A stretch of DNA of 64,000 bases from Streptomyces lateritius (GTDB lineage: Bacteria; Actinomycetota; Actinomycetes; Streptomycetales; Streptomycetaceae): assembly GCF_014649715.1 (NCBI RefSeq), contig NZ_BMTO01000023.1, positions 1-64,000 on the forward strand. Reading direction: 5' to 3'. Both the position numbers and the translations under genes were made by a program. Of this stretch, positions 17,479-26,731 are shown one piece after another (the first letter of the stretch is position 1; each line of letters begins with the position of its first letter). The notes beneath the pieces are model-generated. The model had not been told where the DNA came from and did no database searches. It worked only from the letters and a program-made list of their open reading frames with translations.

Positions 17479-17778
17479 ATGTCTCTGCTCACCTTCTTCA
17501 CCCGACGCAACAAGGAACCCGACACGCCGGAACCCGACATGCCCCTGGTCCCCACCGCCCCCGCTCACGAGGCGACCAACAGCCCCAAGGTCCTCATGCG
17601 CTTCCTCACGCACGGCGGCGCCGCCGTCGAGGTCTACGAGCCAGCCGAGAGTCCCAAGTACACGCTGCGCTGCCTCGGCTGCGACTACGACTTCAGCAGC
17701 ACCACGTCGACCTATGTACGCGAGGACGCCAACGCGCACGCCAGCAACTGCCGCGCCATGCCCAAGCCGACCGCCTGA
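17479..17778 (+). CDS. Small protein with a CxxC zinc-finger-like site
   Basis: ATG 17479 after GGAAGGA. 99 residues: MSLLTFFTRRNKEPD, a Pro-rich linker, then a compact domain with CLGCDYDFS, followed by ANAHASNCR. The C-x2-C and H-x3-C arrangement could bind zinc. Lies directly before the DUF2637 gene. Confidence 0.55.
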   Translation: MSLLTFFTRRNKEPDTPEPDMPLVPTAPAHEATNSPKVLMRFLTHGGAAVEVYEPAESPKYTLRCLGCDYDFSSTTSTYVREDANAHASNCRAMPKPTA

Positions 17779-17824
17779 CTCTGCGCCGACCTGCCCCCGA
17801 CCAATCGGAAGGACATCGCTCCTC

Positions 17825-19342
17825 ATGAATCCGACCCCGGCCGGCCCCCCGCCGCCCCAGCCCCCCACCCTGGGGGAGTGGCAGCCCCTGCCCACCGCCG
17901 GGGCCGCCCGCCACACTCCCGAGGTCCTCACTCGTACCCAGAAGACCCTCATCGGCGTCGTCGCCTTCGCCGTACTCGTCATTGCCACCCTCGGCTTCAT
18001 CGGCTCCTACACCGCGGTGACCAAGCTGGCCCGCGCCAAGGGCTTCGGCGACTTCTCCGACGCGTTCCCGATCGCCGTCGACGCCGGCATCATCGCGTTC
18101 CTCGCCCTCGACCTCCTCCTCACCTGGCGCCGCATCCCCTACCCCGTCCTGCGGCACACCGCCTGGGGCCTCACTGCCGCCACCATCGCCTTCAACGCCG
18201 CTGCCGCGTGGCCCGACAAGCTCAGCACTGGGATGCACGGCGTCATCCCCGTCCTGTTCGTCATCGCAGTCGAAGCCGCCCGGCACGCCGTCGGCCGCAT
18301 CGCCGACATCACCGCCGACAAGCACATCGAGTCTCCGCCGCTGTCCCGCTGGTTCCTCGACCCGGCCGGCACCTTTGTCATCTGGCGTCGGATGCGGCTG
18401 TGGAACATCCGCTCCTACGAGACCGTCATCGACCTCGAACGCGAGACCCGGGTCTACCGCGCCCAGCTCCGCAAGCAGTACGGCCGCCGATGGCGCCGCA
18501 AGGCGTCCGCCGACCAGCTCCTCGTCCTCGACCTCGTCGCCGACGGCATGAGCGTTGAGGAAGCCATCGACCTCCCACATCGTGAGGCGCAGCGAAGGGC
18601 CGAAGCCGAAGCGAAGCGTGCAGCCGAAGCGAAGGAGAAGGCCGAAGCCGAAGCCGAACTGAAGCACCAGGCCGAACTCCGCAGGGCCGAAGTCGAAGCG
18701 AAGCGCCGGGCCGAAGTGGCCGAAGCCGAAGCGGCTGAAGCCGAAGCGCGAGCCCGAAGCGAAGCGGCAGCCGAAGCGCTCCGGCTCGAAGTCGAAGCGA
18801 AGCAGCGAGCCGAAGCCGAAGCGGCCCGGATCCTCGTAGCCGAAACCGAAGCGAAGCTCGCCACCATCGCCCGTGAACAGCAGCAGGCTGAAGCCGAAGC
18901 CGAACTGAAGCGGGTTCAGCAGGCGGCCGAGCGGCGCCGGGCCGAAGCCGAAGCGCGCAGGCTGGAGGCCCAGGCGCAGGCTGAAGCCGACCGTCGCGCC
19001 CGGGAGGAAGCGGCCCAGCGCAAGGCTCAGCGCATCGCCGCCGAAGCAGCCACCCGTAGCGCAGTGACTTCGGGTTCGGCTTCCACTTCGGGTCCGGGAT
19101 CCGAAACCGCTTCGGCCTCCACTTCAGGTTCAGGTGCGGCACCCCTGCCGATCGGCGGCCAGAGGTCGAAGCGACAGGCCGAAGTCGAAGCGGTCCTCGC
19201 CCGCCTCGTCGCAGCCAACGACCCGAAGTCCGTCTCCCTCGAGGACGTCATGCGCGACTTCAACCTGAAGCAGACCACCGCCTACGACCGCCTCTCCACC
19301 GCCCAGGACCTCTTCGCGAAGTCCCAGACCCGAAGCGCCTGA
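17825..19342 (+). CDS. DUF2637 (SpdB-like) membrane protein with long Ala/Glu coiled coil
   Basis: ATG 17825 after GGAAGG. 505 residues. A Pro-rich start is followed by four membrane helices (about 38-150; LIGVVAFAVLVIATLGFIG, AVDAGIIAFLALDLLLTW) that define DUF2637, found in Streptomyces conjugative elements beside Spd (spread) genes. A predicted 160-residue highly charged coiled coil (about 255-415), dominated by repeats of A-E-A, then a Ser/Gly/Thr linker and a C-terminal helix-turn-helix-like end (LEDVMRDFNLKQTTAYDRL). Probably aids plasmid spread within mycelium. The coiled-coil DNA uses GAA for Glu, unusual in Streptomyces. Confidence 0.75.
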   Translation: MNPTPAGPPPPQPPTLGEWQPLPTAGAARHTPEVLTRTQKTLIGVVAFAVLVIATLGFIGSYTAVTKLARAKGFGDFSDAFPIAVDAGIIAFLALDLLLTWRRIPYPVLRHTAWGLTAATIAFNAAAAWPDKLSTGMHGVIPVLFVIAVEAARHAVGRIADITADKHIESPPLSRWFLDPAGTFVIWRRMRLWNIRSYETVIDLERETRVYRAQLRKQYGRRWRRKASADQLLVLDLVADGMSVEEAIDLPHREAQRRAEAEAKRAAEAKEKAEAEAELKHQAELRRAEVEAKRRAEVAEAEAAEAEARARSEAAAEALRLEVEAKQRAEAEAARILVAETEAKLATIAREQQQAEAEAELKRVQQAAERRRAEAEARRLEAQAQAEADRRAREEAAQRKAQRIAAEAATRSAVTSGSASTSGPGSETASASTSGSGAAPLPIGGQRSKRQAEVEAVLARLVAANDPKSVSLEDVMRDFNLKQTTAYDRLSTAQDLFAKSQTRSA

Positions 19343-19358
19343 CCCGAAGGAGACACCA

Positions 19359-19622
19359 ATGGACGCCGTGATCGCTGTACGACCCGAAGTCCCTTCCGAA
19401 GTCGAAGCCACCCCCGCTCGCCGCCCGCTTCCCGTCCTGGACATGGACGAGGTCTGCCGCGAACTGGCCGAGTGCCTCGCCTACATCGAGGACCTGCCCC
19501 GCCGCCACGCGCCCGACGGGCAGCCCCTCGAACCCCCCGACCCTGCCGACGCCGCCGACGCCGCCTCCGGGAGGCCGCCGACCGCACCGCACCGCCCGAT
19601 CCCGGTCCCCACATCCTCGTAA
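19359..19622 (+). CDS. Small acidic/Pro-rich protein of the element
   Basis: ATG 19359 follows AAGGAGA. 87 residues: a central helix VLDMDEVCRELAECLAYIED and a Pro/Ala-rich C-terminus that looks disordered. The C-terminal part may be affected by the junction that truncated the next gene. Function unknown. Confidence 0.5.
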   Translation: MDAVIAVRPEVPSEVEATPARRPLPVLDMDEVCRELAECLAYIEDLPRRHAPDGQPLEPPDPADAADAASGRPPTAPHRPIPVPTSS

Positions 19623-19627
19623 CAGCC

Positions 19628-20851
19628 CGTAACGATCCGATCGGCAAGGGCAACGGCAACACCAACGGCAATCCCGAAGAACCGACCCCCAAAACTCAAG
19701 AGCGCCACGGCCGACTCATCGACCGCCCCATCCTCGACTGGGTCGCCACCACCGCCGAGGAAGCCGTCCGCCTCCTCAACGCCTCCATCGCCGTCGCCGA
19801 CGGCCGCGCCCGCCGCATGAAGGGCGGCAAGATCCGCCCCACCCCCCAGACCCCGGCACTCATCGTCATCACCGACGAAAACCCCGAGCTGATGTCCCGC
19901 GTCCCCGACGCCATCACCGCCAAGACCCGCGGCATCAAGAAGGGCCGCAAGGCCGCCGTCGACTACATCGACGCCGCCCAGCGCGGCACCGGCCCCAACA
20001 CCGGCGGCGGCGAAGTCATGTCCCAGTACGACACCGTCATCGGCGGCCGCTTCCCCAAGAAGCAGGAAGGCCAGTTCGTCTTCCCCGACTACTACCAGCG
20101 CGTCGACCTGTCCAAGCTCCCCGGCAACGGCGCCTTCCTCTTCCTCGACGAGGAACGTTCCAAGACAGGTCTCGGACCCGAGAAGACCAAGGGCTTCTTC
20201 GCCTACGACGACGACGAGTACCCCGACGGCACCCCCGCCGCCGTCATCGAAGACCTCGCCGTCGACCGCTGGGACCTCCGCCCCGACCTCGACACCGACT
20301 CCCAGCAGGATGCCGCCCCCTTCGGCTACGCCGACCGCTGGTCCGACACCACCCGCATCACCTGGCTCCTCGACGCCCTCGGCCTCCCCACCCCCTCCAC
20401 CGGCAGCAGCACGGCCGCGCCCACAGCACCCCGGCCCCCGGCCGGGCCGATGACCTTGCCCTCCCTCGACCACTACCTCAAGCGCGGCCAGCAGTACGCC
20501 ACCGGCCGCCGCGACCAGACCGCCGAGCCCGACGTCGAGCCCGCTGCCATCGCCGAATTCCTCGACCAGGTCGAAGGCCTTACCCGCCAAGCCGCCGTCA
20601 GCCTGTCCAAGCCCGCAAAGAAAGACCGCCGCCACCCCCGGCGCGACGAAGCCTGCCAGTGGGTCCAAGAGGCCGGCGAAGACGGCATCAGCGTCGCCGA
20701 AGTCCGCAACCGCCTCACCCAGCTCTACCCCGGCGAGACACCCCCCTCCGACACCGCCATCCAGAACTGGTACGCCGCCCACCCGAACATCACCAAGCCC
20801 GGCCGCGCCGTCTACTTCTGGACCGACACCCCCGACACCACCACCGAGTAG
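19628..20851 (+). pseudogene. C-terminal part of an FtsK-like Tra (DNA translocase) protein
   Basis: The reading from about 19628 to TAG 20851 has ILDWVATTAEEAVRLLNASI, PALIVITDENPELMSRVPDA, YDTVIGGRFPKKQEGQFVFP and a C-terminal winged-helix-like part (AEVRNRLTQLYPGETPPSDT). These fit the C-terminal half of an actinomycete TraB/TraSA-type translocase. The P-loop ATPase start and a start codon are missing, so the gene is 5'-truncated, with the break near 19620. Confidence 0.6.
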
Positions 20852-20861
20852 AGCAGCCGCC

Positions 20862-21032
20862 ATGCCGCGCACCACCCTGCCGGAGCCGGACCCCGAGACC
20901 CTCACGGTCCGGCTCTCCGACGGAACCATCGTCCTCGTCGCCCACCTCGACCCCGACCTCCCCGACGACCACAGCCCGCTCCGCCGAGCCCTCCGCGCCG
21001 CCAGCCTCCTCACCGGGAGGAACGTGAACTGA
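20862..21032 (+). CDS. 56-residue hypothetical protein
   Basis: ATG 20862, 10 nt after the truncated tra stop. Reads MPRTTLPEPDPETLTVRLSD, then IVLVAHLDPDLPDD and a basic helix RRALRAASLL. Good codon pattern; no family recognised. Confidence 0.5.
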   Translation: MPRTTLPEPDPETLTVRLSDGTIVLVAHLDPDLPDDHSPLRRALRAASLLTGRNVN

Positions 21033-21048
21033 TGGAGCCTTCCCACCG

Positions 21049-21170
21049 ATGCCGACCACCACCGCCATACCCGACGACCTGGACCTCGAGGCCGCCGCCC
21101 TCTACGACACCGCCGCCTGGCAGCCGATCGTCAGCCATTGGCCACCACCGCCCCCAAGCTCCGCGCATAG
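21049..21170 (+). pseudogene. Truncated 5' fragment of a gene next to the CRISPR array
   Basis: ATG 21049 gives MPTTTAIPDDLDLEAAALYD then TAAWQPIVSHWPPPPP, after which the frame runs into sequence without coding character and then the array. The mobile-element gene series therefore ends here. The break between about 21150 and 21330 probably marks the joint with the CRISPR-Cas region. Confidence 0.5.
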
Positions 21171-21332
21171 GAACCGAAGCGACCGAACTTTCCAAGAACG
21201 GTTACGGGCCGGTAGCGGTGTGGCGGCACCTCCTGACCGTTCCGGACGAGTAGCTGATATCCGCCGCGCTCGCCCAGATCCCTCCGCTGCTCCCGACGAT
21301 CGCCCACTCCGCAGAGAAGGTGATCCTGTTCG

Positions 21333-23563
21333 AGGAACTTCCCCGCGGGTGCGGGGAACAGCCAAAGATGACCGTCGAGGACGGCCAGAGCACGGGACCA
21401 CCCCCGCGCGTGTGGGAGCAGAGTGCTCGCCCTCGCGCCACGTCGACCTCCCAGGACCATCCCCGCGGGTACGGGTAGCAGAGGTGCTGACGCAGGTTCG
21501 TGAAGTCGTACACGGGACCATCCCCGCGGGTGCGGGGAGCAGTCCTCGAAACGGAGAGGACCGCGCCGTGCGGGGGGACCATCCCCGCGGGTGCGGGGAG
21601 CAGACGCGGGGACACGTCACGCGTACGTCCAGCGGGGGACCATCCCCGCGGGTGCGGGGAGCAGGCAATCGAGCTGATGCGCAGCGAGGGTGCTGAGGGA
21701 CCATCCCCGCGGGTGCGGGGAGCAGGCCTCGCACCCGGCCAGGGGCTTGCCCTCCTCGGGACCATTCCCGCGGGTGCGGGGAGCAGAGGGACTTCTCCCC
21801 GTACAGCGCCTGGCGCTCGGGACCATCCCCGCGGGTGCGGGGAGCAGCTTGGCCGACCACGCGGTGATGACGCGGGTGGGGGCCCATCCCCGCGGGTGCG
21901 GGGAGCAGAAGATGTCGCGCGCGGTGCTCTGGATCTCCCCGGGACCATCCCCGCGGGTGCGGGGAGCAGGTGCAGCGCCTGAAGAACGCCTCCCCGGAGG
22001 AGGGGCCATCCCCGCGGGTGCGGGGAGCAGTGGCTGGTCATGTCGTCTCCCGTTCCGGGCCGGGGACCATCCCCGCGGGTGCGGGGAGCAGCCGGCCAGC
22101 GCCTATGGATCCAGCCCCACGACGGGACCATCCCCGCGGGTGCGGGGAGCAGAGCCCCGGGACGGGGAGCCGATCAGCCGCGAGGGGACCATCCCCGCGA
22201 GTGCGGGGAGCAGGAGTGCGCGCGGGCCGCGCCCATGTAGACCCAGGGACCATCCCCGCGGGTGCGGGGAGCAGCAGCCGAGCCTGCAGGCCGGGCGGGC
22301 GAACACGGGACCATCCCCGCGGGTGCGGGGAGCAGCCCGACCGGATCCTCGCCACCCTGCAAGGCGAGGGACCATCCCCGCGGGTGCGGGGAGCAGCAGG
22401 TTCGAACCCTGAGTACGGCTGGAGGGAAGGGACCATCCCCGCGGGTGCGGGGAGCAGTGCCACAGGCCCCGGTCGGTCGACGGGGGCGTGGGACCATCCC
22501 CGCGGGTGCGGGGAGCAGTAGTGAGTAGAGGTGGTCATGATGCCCGCCAAGGGACCATCCCCGCGGGTGCGGGGAGCAGACGGACTCGCTCGGATCGGTG
22601 CCTTCGATGTCGGGACCATCCCCGCGGGTGCGGGGAGCAGATCACGCTCGTGACGCCGATCCTCGCGGAGCGGTGGGACCATCCCCGCGGGTGCGGGGAG
22701 CAGCCCGAGACGGCGAGCGATGTGACGATCCAGGTGGGACCATCCCCGCGGGTGCGGGGAGCAGACACTGGCACGGAAGGTACCCGGCAAGGTGTCGGAG
22801 AGGGACCATCCCCGCGGGTGCGGGGAGCAGAGCGTCGTGGTGGGCGTGGTGCTCTTCCGGGTGGGACCATCCCCGCGGGTGCGGGGAGCAGTCGTCCGCC
22901 GGCCGCCCGGTCATGGCGCCGCCGGGACCATCCCCGCGGGTGCGGGGAGCAGAACCGGAACCCGTCCAGCCCCTACTACGGGCGGGGACCATCCCCGCGG
23001 GTGCGGGGAGCAGTCCGAAGATGTCGGTCGATTCGGCAGGCTCGGGGGACCATCCCCGCGGGTGCGGGGAGCAGACGTACGACGGGATCTACTCGTCGGC
23101 TTCCGCGGGACCATCCCCGCGGGTGCGGGGAGCAGCCCATGAGGCTGGAGAAGATGGCCATGCCCTTGGGACCATCCCCGCGGGTGCGGGGAGCAGACCA
23201 GGATGTCCGTGAGGATCGGGAAGACCCTGGGACCATCCCCGCGGGTGCGGGGAGCAGGACCCTCATCAGGAGGGTGGCCCCCCGGGGCCTGGGACCATCC
23301 CCGCGGGTGCGGGGAGCAGCCGGATCTCCTTCACCAGACCGCCATGAGGCAGGGACCATCCCCGCGGGTGCGGGGAGCAGTGCGAGTACACGCGGATGGT
23401 GCCGCCGACGACGGGACCATCCCCGCGGGTGCGGGGAGCAGCCGCGTATCCGTACCGTCCGGCCGCCCTGGTCGGGACCATCCCCGCGGGTGCGGGGAGC
23501 AGCATGCCTCGTGATTCGCGCAGCAGCCTGATGCGGGACCATCCCCGCGGGTGCGGGGAGCAG
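21333..23563 (-). CRISPR. Type I-E CRISPR array 1, 34 good repeats plus 3 degenerate, reading leftward
   Basis: The repeat is 29 nt; on the minus strand it starts CTGCTCCCCGCACCCG and ends GGGGATGGTCCC, a type I-E hairpin repeat. Good repeats begin at 21514, 21575, 21636 and so on to 23535, usually every 61 nt (32-nt spacers). Spacers of 34 nt (22641-22674), 38 nt (22765-22802) and 31 nt (22832-22862) break the rule. Repeats at 21333, 21394 (28 nt) and 21453 are degenerate, as expected at the old, leader-distal end. Repeats at 21758, 21880, 22002 and 22185 carry single changes. The leader lies on the right, near cas3. Confidence 0.97.
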
Positions 23564-23797
23564 ACTGTGTGACCAGCATGTTCAGGGAGGCCGGGACCAG
23601 TTTTTGACCAGTTTTATGGAATCCGACAAATCACTCATGCGGGGCAATGTTCTGTGCGCTGTTGGCTGCCAGGGTAAAGGGATCATCTTAGGGCCTGGCT
23701 GCCCCTTCCTTGCCTGTATGGCCAGATCTGGAAAGGGATCTTGTCTGATCTCGTCATATAGACATCCTGCGTCAGGATTTGCCTGTATTCATCGGGC
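23564..23797. promoter_or_regulatory. Leader of array 1 and divergent cas3 promoter region
   Basis: Spacer-like DNA 23564-23592 (29 nt) is followed by a residual repeat (minus strand CTGGTCCC, 23593-23600), then AT-richer DNA with the direct repeat TTTTTGACCAG / GACCAGTTTT. The array must be transcribed leftward and the cas operon rightward from this interval. Individual promoter boxes were not identified with confidence. Confidence 0.6.
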
Positions 23798-26731
23798 ATG
23801 ACGGGTGAGGGGGAGGGCCGTTCCGGCCTTCGGAGCATGCTTGGTGGGCCGGTTCTGACGCTTTGGGCCAAGCACGATAGGGACTCCGAGGGCTGGTTGC
23901 CGCTGTGGCAGCACCTGGAGGACAGCGCTGCCGCGGCTGGCCTGTTGTGGGACAGATGGCTGCCGGTGAGCGTTCGCAGACTGATCGGGGCGGCGCTTCC
24001 GGGGGGTGAGGCTGACGGCCGGCGGCTGGCGGTGTGGCTGGCGGGTGTGCATGACATCGGGAAGGTGACGCCGGCGTTCGCGTGCCAGGTCGAGCAGCTT
24101 GCTGACCGGATGAGGGCGCAGGGCCTGGAGATGCGGTCGCAGGGGGCCATGGGTTCCGACCGTCGGCTGGCGCCGCATGGGCTTGCCGGCCAGGTGCTAC
24201 TGGGGGAGTGGCTGGAGGAGCGTCATGGCTGGGTGCCCAAGCGGGTTGGGCAGTTCACGGTTGTTGTGGGCGGGCACCATGGGGTGCCGCCCGAGCACGG
24301 TCAGATCACTGCTCTGGCCAGCCGCCAGCACCTGTTGCGTACGCCGGGTGCGAGCCGGGCGTTGTGGCGGCAGGTGCAGGGGGAGCTGCTCGATGCCTGT
24401 GCGGAGGCGTTTGGCGTCCGAGACCGGCTTGGTCACTGGCGGGCGGTGGAACTGCCGCAACCTGTGCAGGTGCTGTTGACGGCTCTTGTCATCGTCTCCG
24501 ATTGGATCGCGAGCAACCCTGACCTGTTTCCGTACTATCCGCAGGATGTTCCGCGCAGCAGTACGGAGCGTGCGGAAGTGGCTTGGCGCGGTCTCGATCT
24601 GCCTGCGGCCTGGAGCGTTGCGGAGTCGCTCGAGGATGCTCAGGGGCTGTTCTCCTCCAGGTTCGGGCTGCCGCCGGGGGCGAAGGTACGGCCCGTGCAG
24701 GAGGCGGCTGTCGAGCTAGCCCGATCCATGGACGAGCCGGGGCTGATGGTCGTCGAGGCGCCGATGGGCGAGGGCAAGACTGAGGCTGCGCTCGCTGTGG
24801 CCGAGATCTTCGCTGCCCGGTCGGGCGCGGGCGGTGTGTTCTTCGCGTTGCCGACGATGGCGACCGGCAATGCGATGTTCCCCCGCCTGCTGGAGTGGCT
24901 GAAGCGCCTGCCCGCCCAGGAGGGAACGCGGCATTCGGTTTTGCTCGCCCACTCCAAGGCGGCCCTTAACGAGGACTTCGCTGACCTCATGCGGGGTACG
25001 CATCGCCTCTCCGCCGTCGACGTGGATGCCTCGCCGACGCGGCCGTGGCGGCCGTCGGACAGCAGCCGTGCCGCTCCCGCAGATCTGGTCGCGCATGCAT
25101 GGCTGCGCGGCCGCAAGAAGGCGATGCTGGCCTCGTTCGTCACCGGCACCGTCGACCAGTTGCTGTTCGCCGGCCTGAAGAGCAAGCACCTGGCGCTGCG
25201 TCACCTCGCTGTCGCCGGGAAAGTCGTCGTCATCGACGAGGCGCACGCGTACGACGCCTACATGAGTGTCTACCTCGACCGTGTCCTGTCCTGGCTCGGC
25301 GCGTACCGGGTGCCCGTGGTGGTGTTGTCGGCGACGCTGCCGGCGGGCCGCAGGCGCGAGCTGGTCGAGGCCTACGCCGGAGCTGGTGGCCAGGGCGCGG
25401 CCACCGAAGCGGAATTCGACGTCGTCGCCCAGGCCGGCGAGTACCCCTTGCTGACCGCCGTGGCACCCAGGGGCCTGCCCGTCATGCGACGTCCGGCGGC
25501 CTCCGGCCGGGGCGCGCCGGTCCGGCTTGAGCGTCTCGATGACGGCGGTGAGGTTCTCGCTGACCGGCTGGCGAAGGAGCTCGACGGCGGGGGCTGCGCC
25601 TTGGTCGTGCGCAACACGGTCAAGCGCGTCCTGGAGACGGCGCGTGTGCTGCGGGCGCGGTTCGGCGACGAGAGCGTCACCGTGGCCCATTCGTGCTTCA
25701 TCGACGTGGACCGTGCGGCAAAGGATGCGGCACTGCTGCGTCGTTTCGGACCGCCGGGCAAGGCGACCGATCGTCCCACCGGACCGCACATTGTGGTCGC
25801 CAGTCAGGTCGCCGAGCAGTCCCTCGACGTCGACTTCGACGTGCTCGTAACCGACCTGTGCCCGGTGGACCTGCTGCTCCAGCGCATGGGCCGCCTGCAC
25901 CGGCATCAGCGGGGGGAGGGGCAAAGCGACCGGCCGCCGCGGCTGCGTGAGGCGCGTTGCCTCGTCACCGGCGTTGACTGGGATGCGGATGTGCCCGCGC
26001 CGGTGCGCGGGTCGGTGGCTGTGTACGGCGCGCACGCGCTGCTTCGCTCTGCTGCGGCTCTGCTGTCCCACCTCGACGCCGGGGAGAATCGTCCGGTCCG
26101 GCTGCCGGAGGACATCAGTCCGCTGGTGCAGAGCGCGTACGCCGAGGGTCCGGCCGGACCGGATGGATGGGCGGAAGCTTTGAGCAAGGCGGCCGCCCAG
26201 CATGAGAAACAGCGCGCGGATCAGGCTGATCGTGCGGTGACGTTCCGGCTCGGCGAGGTGGGCCGGGCGGGCAGGCCCCTGTTCGGATGGGTGGCCGCCG
26301 GCGCAGGGGACGCGGACGACACCCGGGCCGGCCGGGCCCAGGTCCGCGACAGCCGCGAAAGCCTGGAGGTGGTCGTCGTGCAGCGGCGCGCCGACGGTGT
26401 GCTGACCACTGTGCCGTGGCTCGCTGCGGACCGTCGGGGCAGGCAGCTCGGCGGGCTGGAACTGCCTCAGGACCAAGTCCCGGGACTGCTCGCCGCCCGT
26501 GCAGCGGCAAGCAGCGGGCTGCGTCTTCCGATCCAGTTCTCATACGCCGAGGTGATGGACCAGGCCATCACGCAGCTTGAGGAACTGTATGTGCCTGCTT
26601 GGCAGGTGAAAGACAGTCACTGGCTTGCCGGCCAGCTGATTCTCGCCCTCGACGAGGACTGTCAGACCCGCCTGGCAGGCTTCTCCCTCCGGTACAGCAA
26701 GGCCGACGGACTTGAGGTGACCCGTGCCTGA
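23798..26731 (+). CDS. cas3: Cas3, type I-E helicase-nuclease
   Basis: ATG 23798; no strong ribosome site. 977 residues. The N-terminal HD nuclease has H39, H85-D86 (VHDIGKVTPAF), H127, H160-H161 (GGHHG) and D235 (VSDWIASN). The superfamily 2 helicase has Walker A APMGEGKTEA (321-330), DEAH (480-483), SAT (511-513), VASQVAEQSLDVDFD and QRMGRLHRH. All catalytic motifs are intact. Cas3 is recruited by Cascade bound to target DNA and unwinds and degrades it. First gene of the operon; it overlaps cse1 by 8 nt. Confidence 0.97.
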   Translation: MTGEGEGRSGLRSMLGGPVLTLWAKHDRDSEGWLPLWQHLEDSAAAAGLLWDRWLPVSVRRLIGAALPGGEADGRRLAVWLAGVHDIGKVTPAFACQVEQLADRMRAQGLEMRSQGAMGSDRRLAPHGLAGQVLLGEWLEERHGWVPKRVGQFTVVVGGHHGVPPEHGQITALASRQHLLRTPGASRALWRQVQGELLDACAEAFGVRDRLGHWRAVELPQPVQVLLTALVIVSDWIASNPDLFPYYPQDVPRSSTERAEVAWRGLDLPAAWSVAESLEDAQGLFSSRFGLPPGAKVRPVQEAAVELARSMDEPGLMVVEAPMGEGKTEAALAVAEIFAARSGAGGVFFALPTMATGNAMFPRLLEWLKRLPAQEGTRHSVLLAHSKAALNEDFADLMRGTHRLSAVDVDASPTRPWRPSDSSRAAPADLVAHAWLRGRKKAMLASFVTGTVDQLLFAGLKSKHLALRHLAVAGKVVVIDEAHAYDAYMSVYLDRVLSWLGAYRVPVVVLSATLPAGRRRELVEAYAGAGGQGAATEAEFDVVAQAGEYPLLTAVAPRGLPVMRRPAASGRGAPVRLERLDDGGEVLADRLAKELDGGGCALVVRNTVKRVLETARVLRARFGDESVTVAHSCFIDVDRAAKDAALLRRFGPPGKATDRPTGPHIVVASQVAEQSLDVDFDVLVTDLCPVDLLLQRMGRLHRHQRGEGQSDRPPRLREARCLVTGVDWDADVPAPVRGSVAVYGAHALLRSAAALLSHLDAGENRPVRLPEDISPLVQSAYAEGPAGPDGWAEALSKAAAQHEKQRADQADRAVTFRLGEVGRAGRPLFGWVAAGAGDADDTRAGRAQVRDSRESLEVVVVQRRADGVLTTVPWLAADRRGRQLGGLELPQDQVPGLLAARAAASSGLRLPIQFSYAEVMDQAITQLEELYVPAWQVKDSHWLAGQLILALDEDCQTRLAGFSLRYSKADGLEVTRA

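Noticed and set aside
18426-19142. Minus-strand frame rich in RLRL repeats opposite the DUF2637 gene
   Set aside because: It is the shadow of the Ala/Glu repeat tract on the plus strand.
19481-21046. 521-residue minus-strand frame rich in Gly, Val and Ala
   Set aside because: Typical antisense shadow of a high-GC gene; the plus strand holds recognisable Tra-protein segments.
22397-22428. A tRNA gene in the array
   Set aside because: Only a T-arm-like motif fits within one 32-nt spacer; no acceptor, D or anticodon arms.
21500-23540. Long open frames on both strands through array 1, with repeated SPRVRGA or APRTRGDGP units
   Set aside because: They are translations of the 29-nt CRISPR repeat and its spacers; period and hairpin identify an array, not repeat proteins.
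23593-23600. Counting the residual GGGACCAG as a full repeat
   Set aside because: It lacks the hairpin and conserved centre; treated as a collapsed repeat in the findings.
24716-26476. 586-residue minus-strand frame opposite cas3
   Set aside because: Antisense shadow; cas3 motifs are intact on the plus strand.
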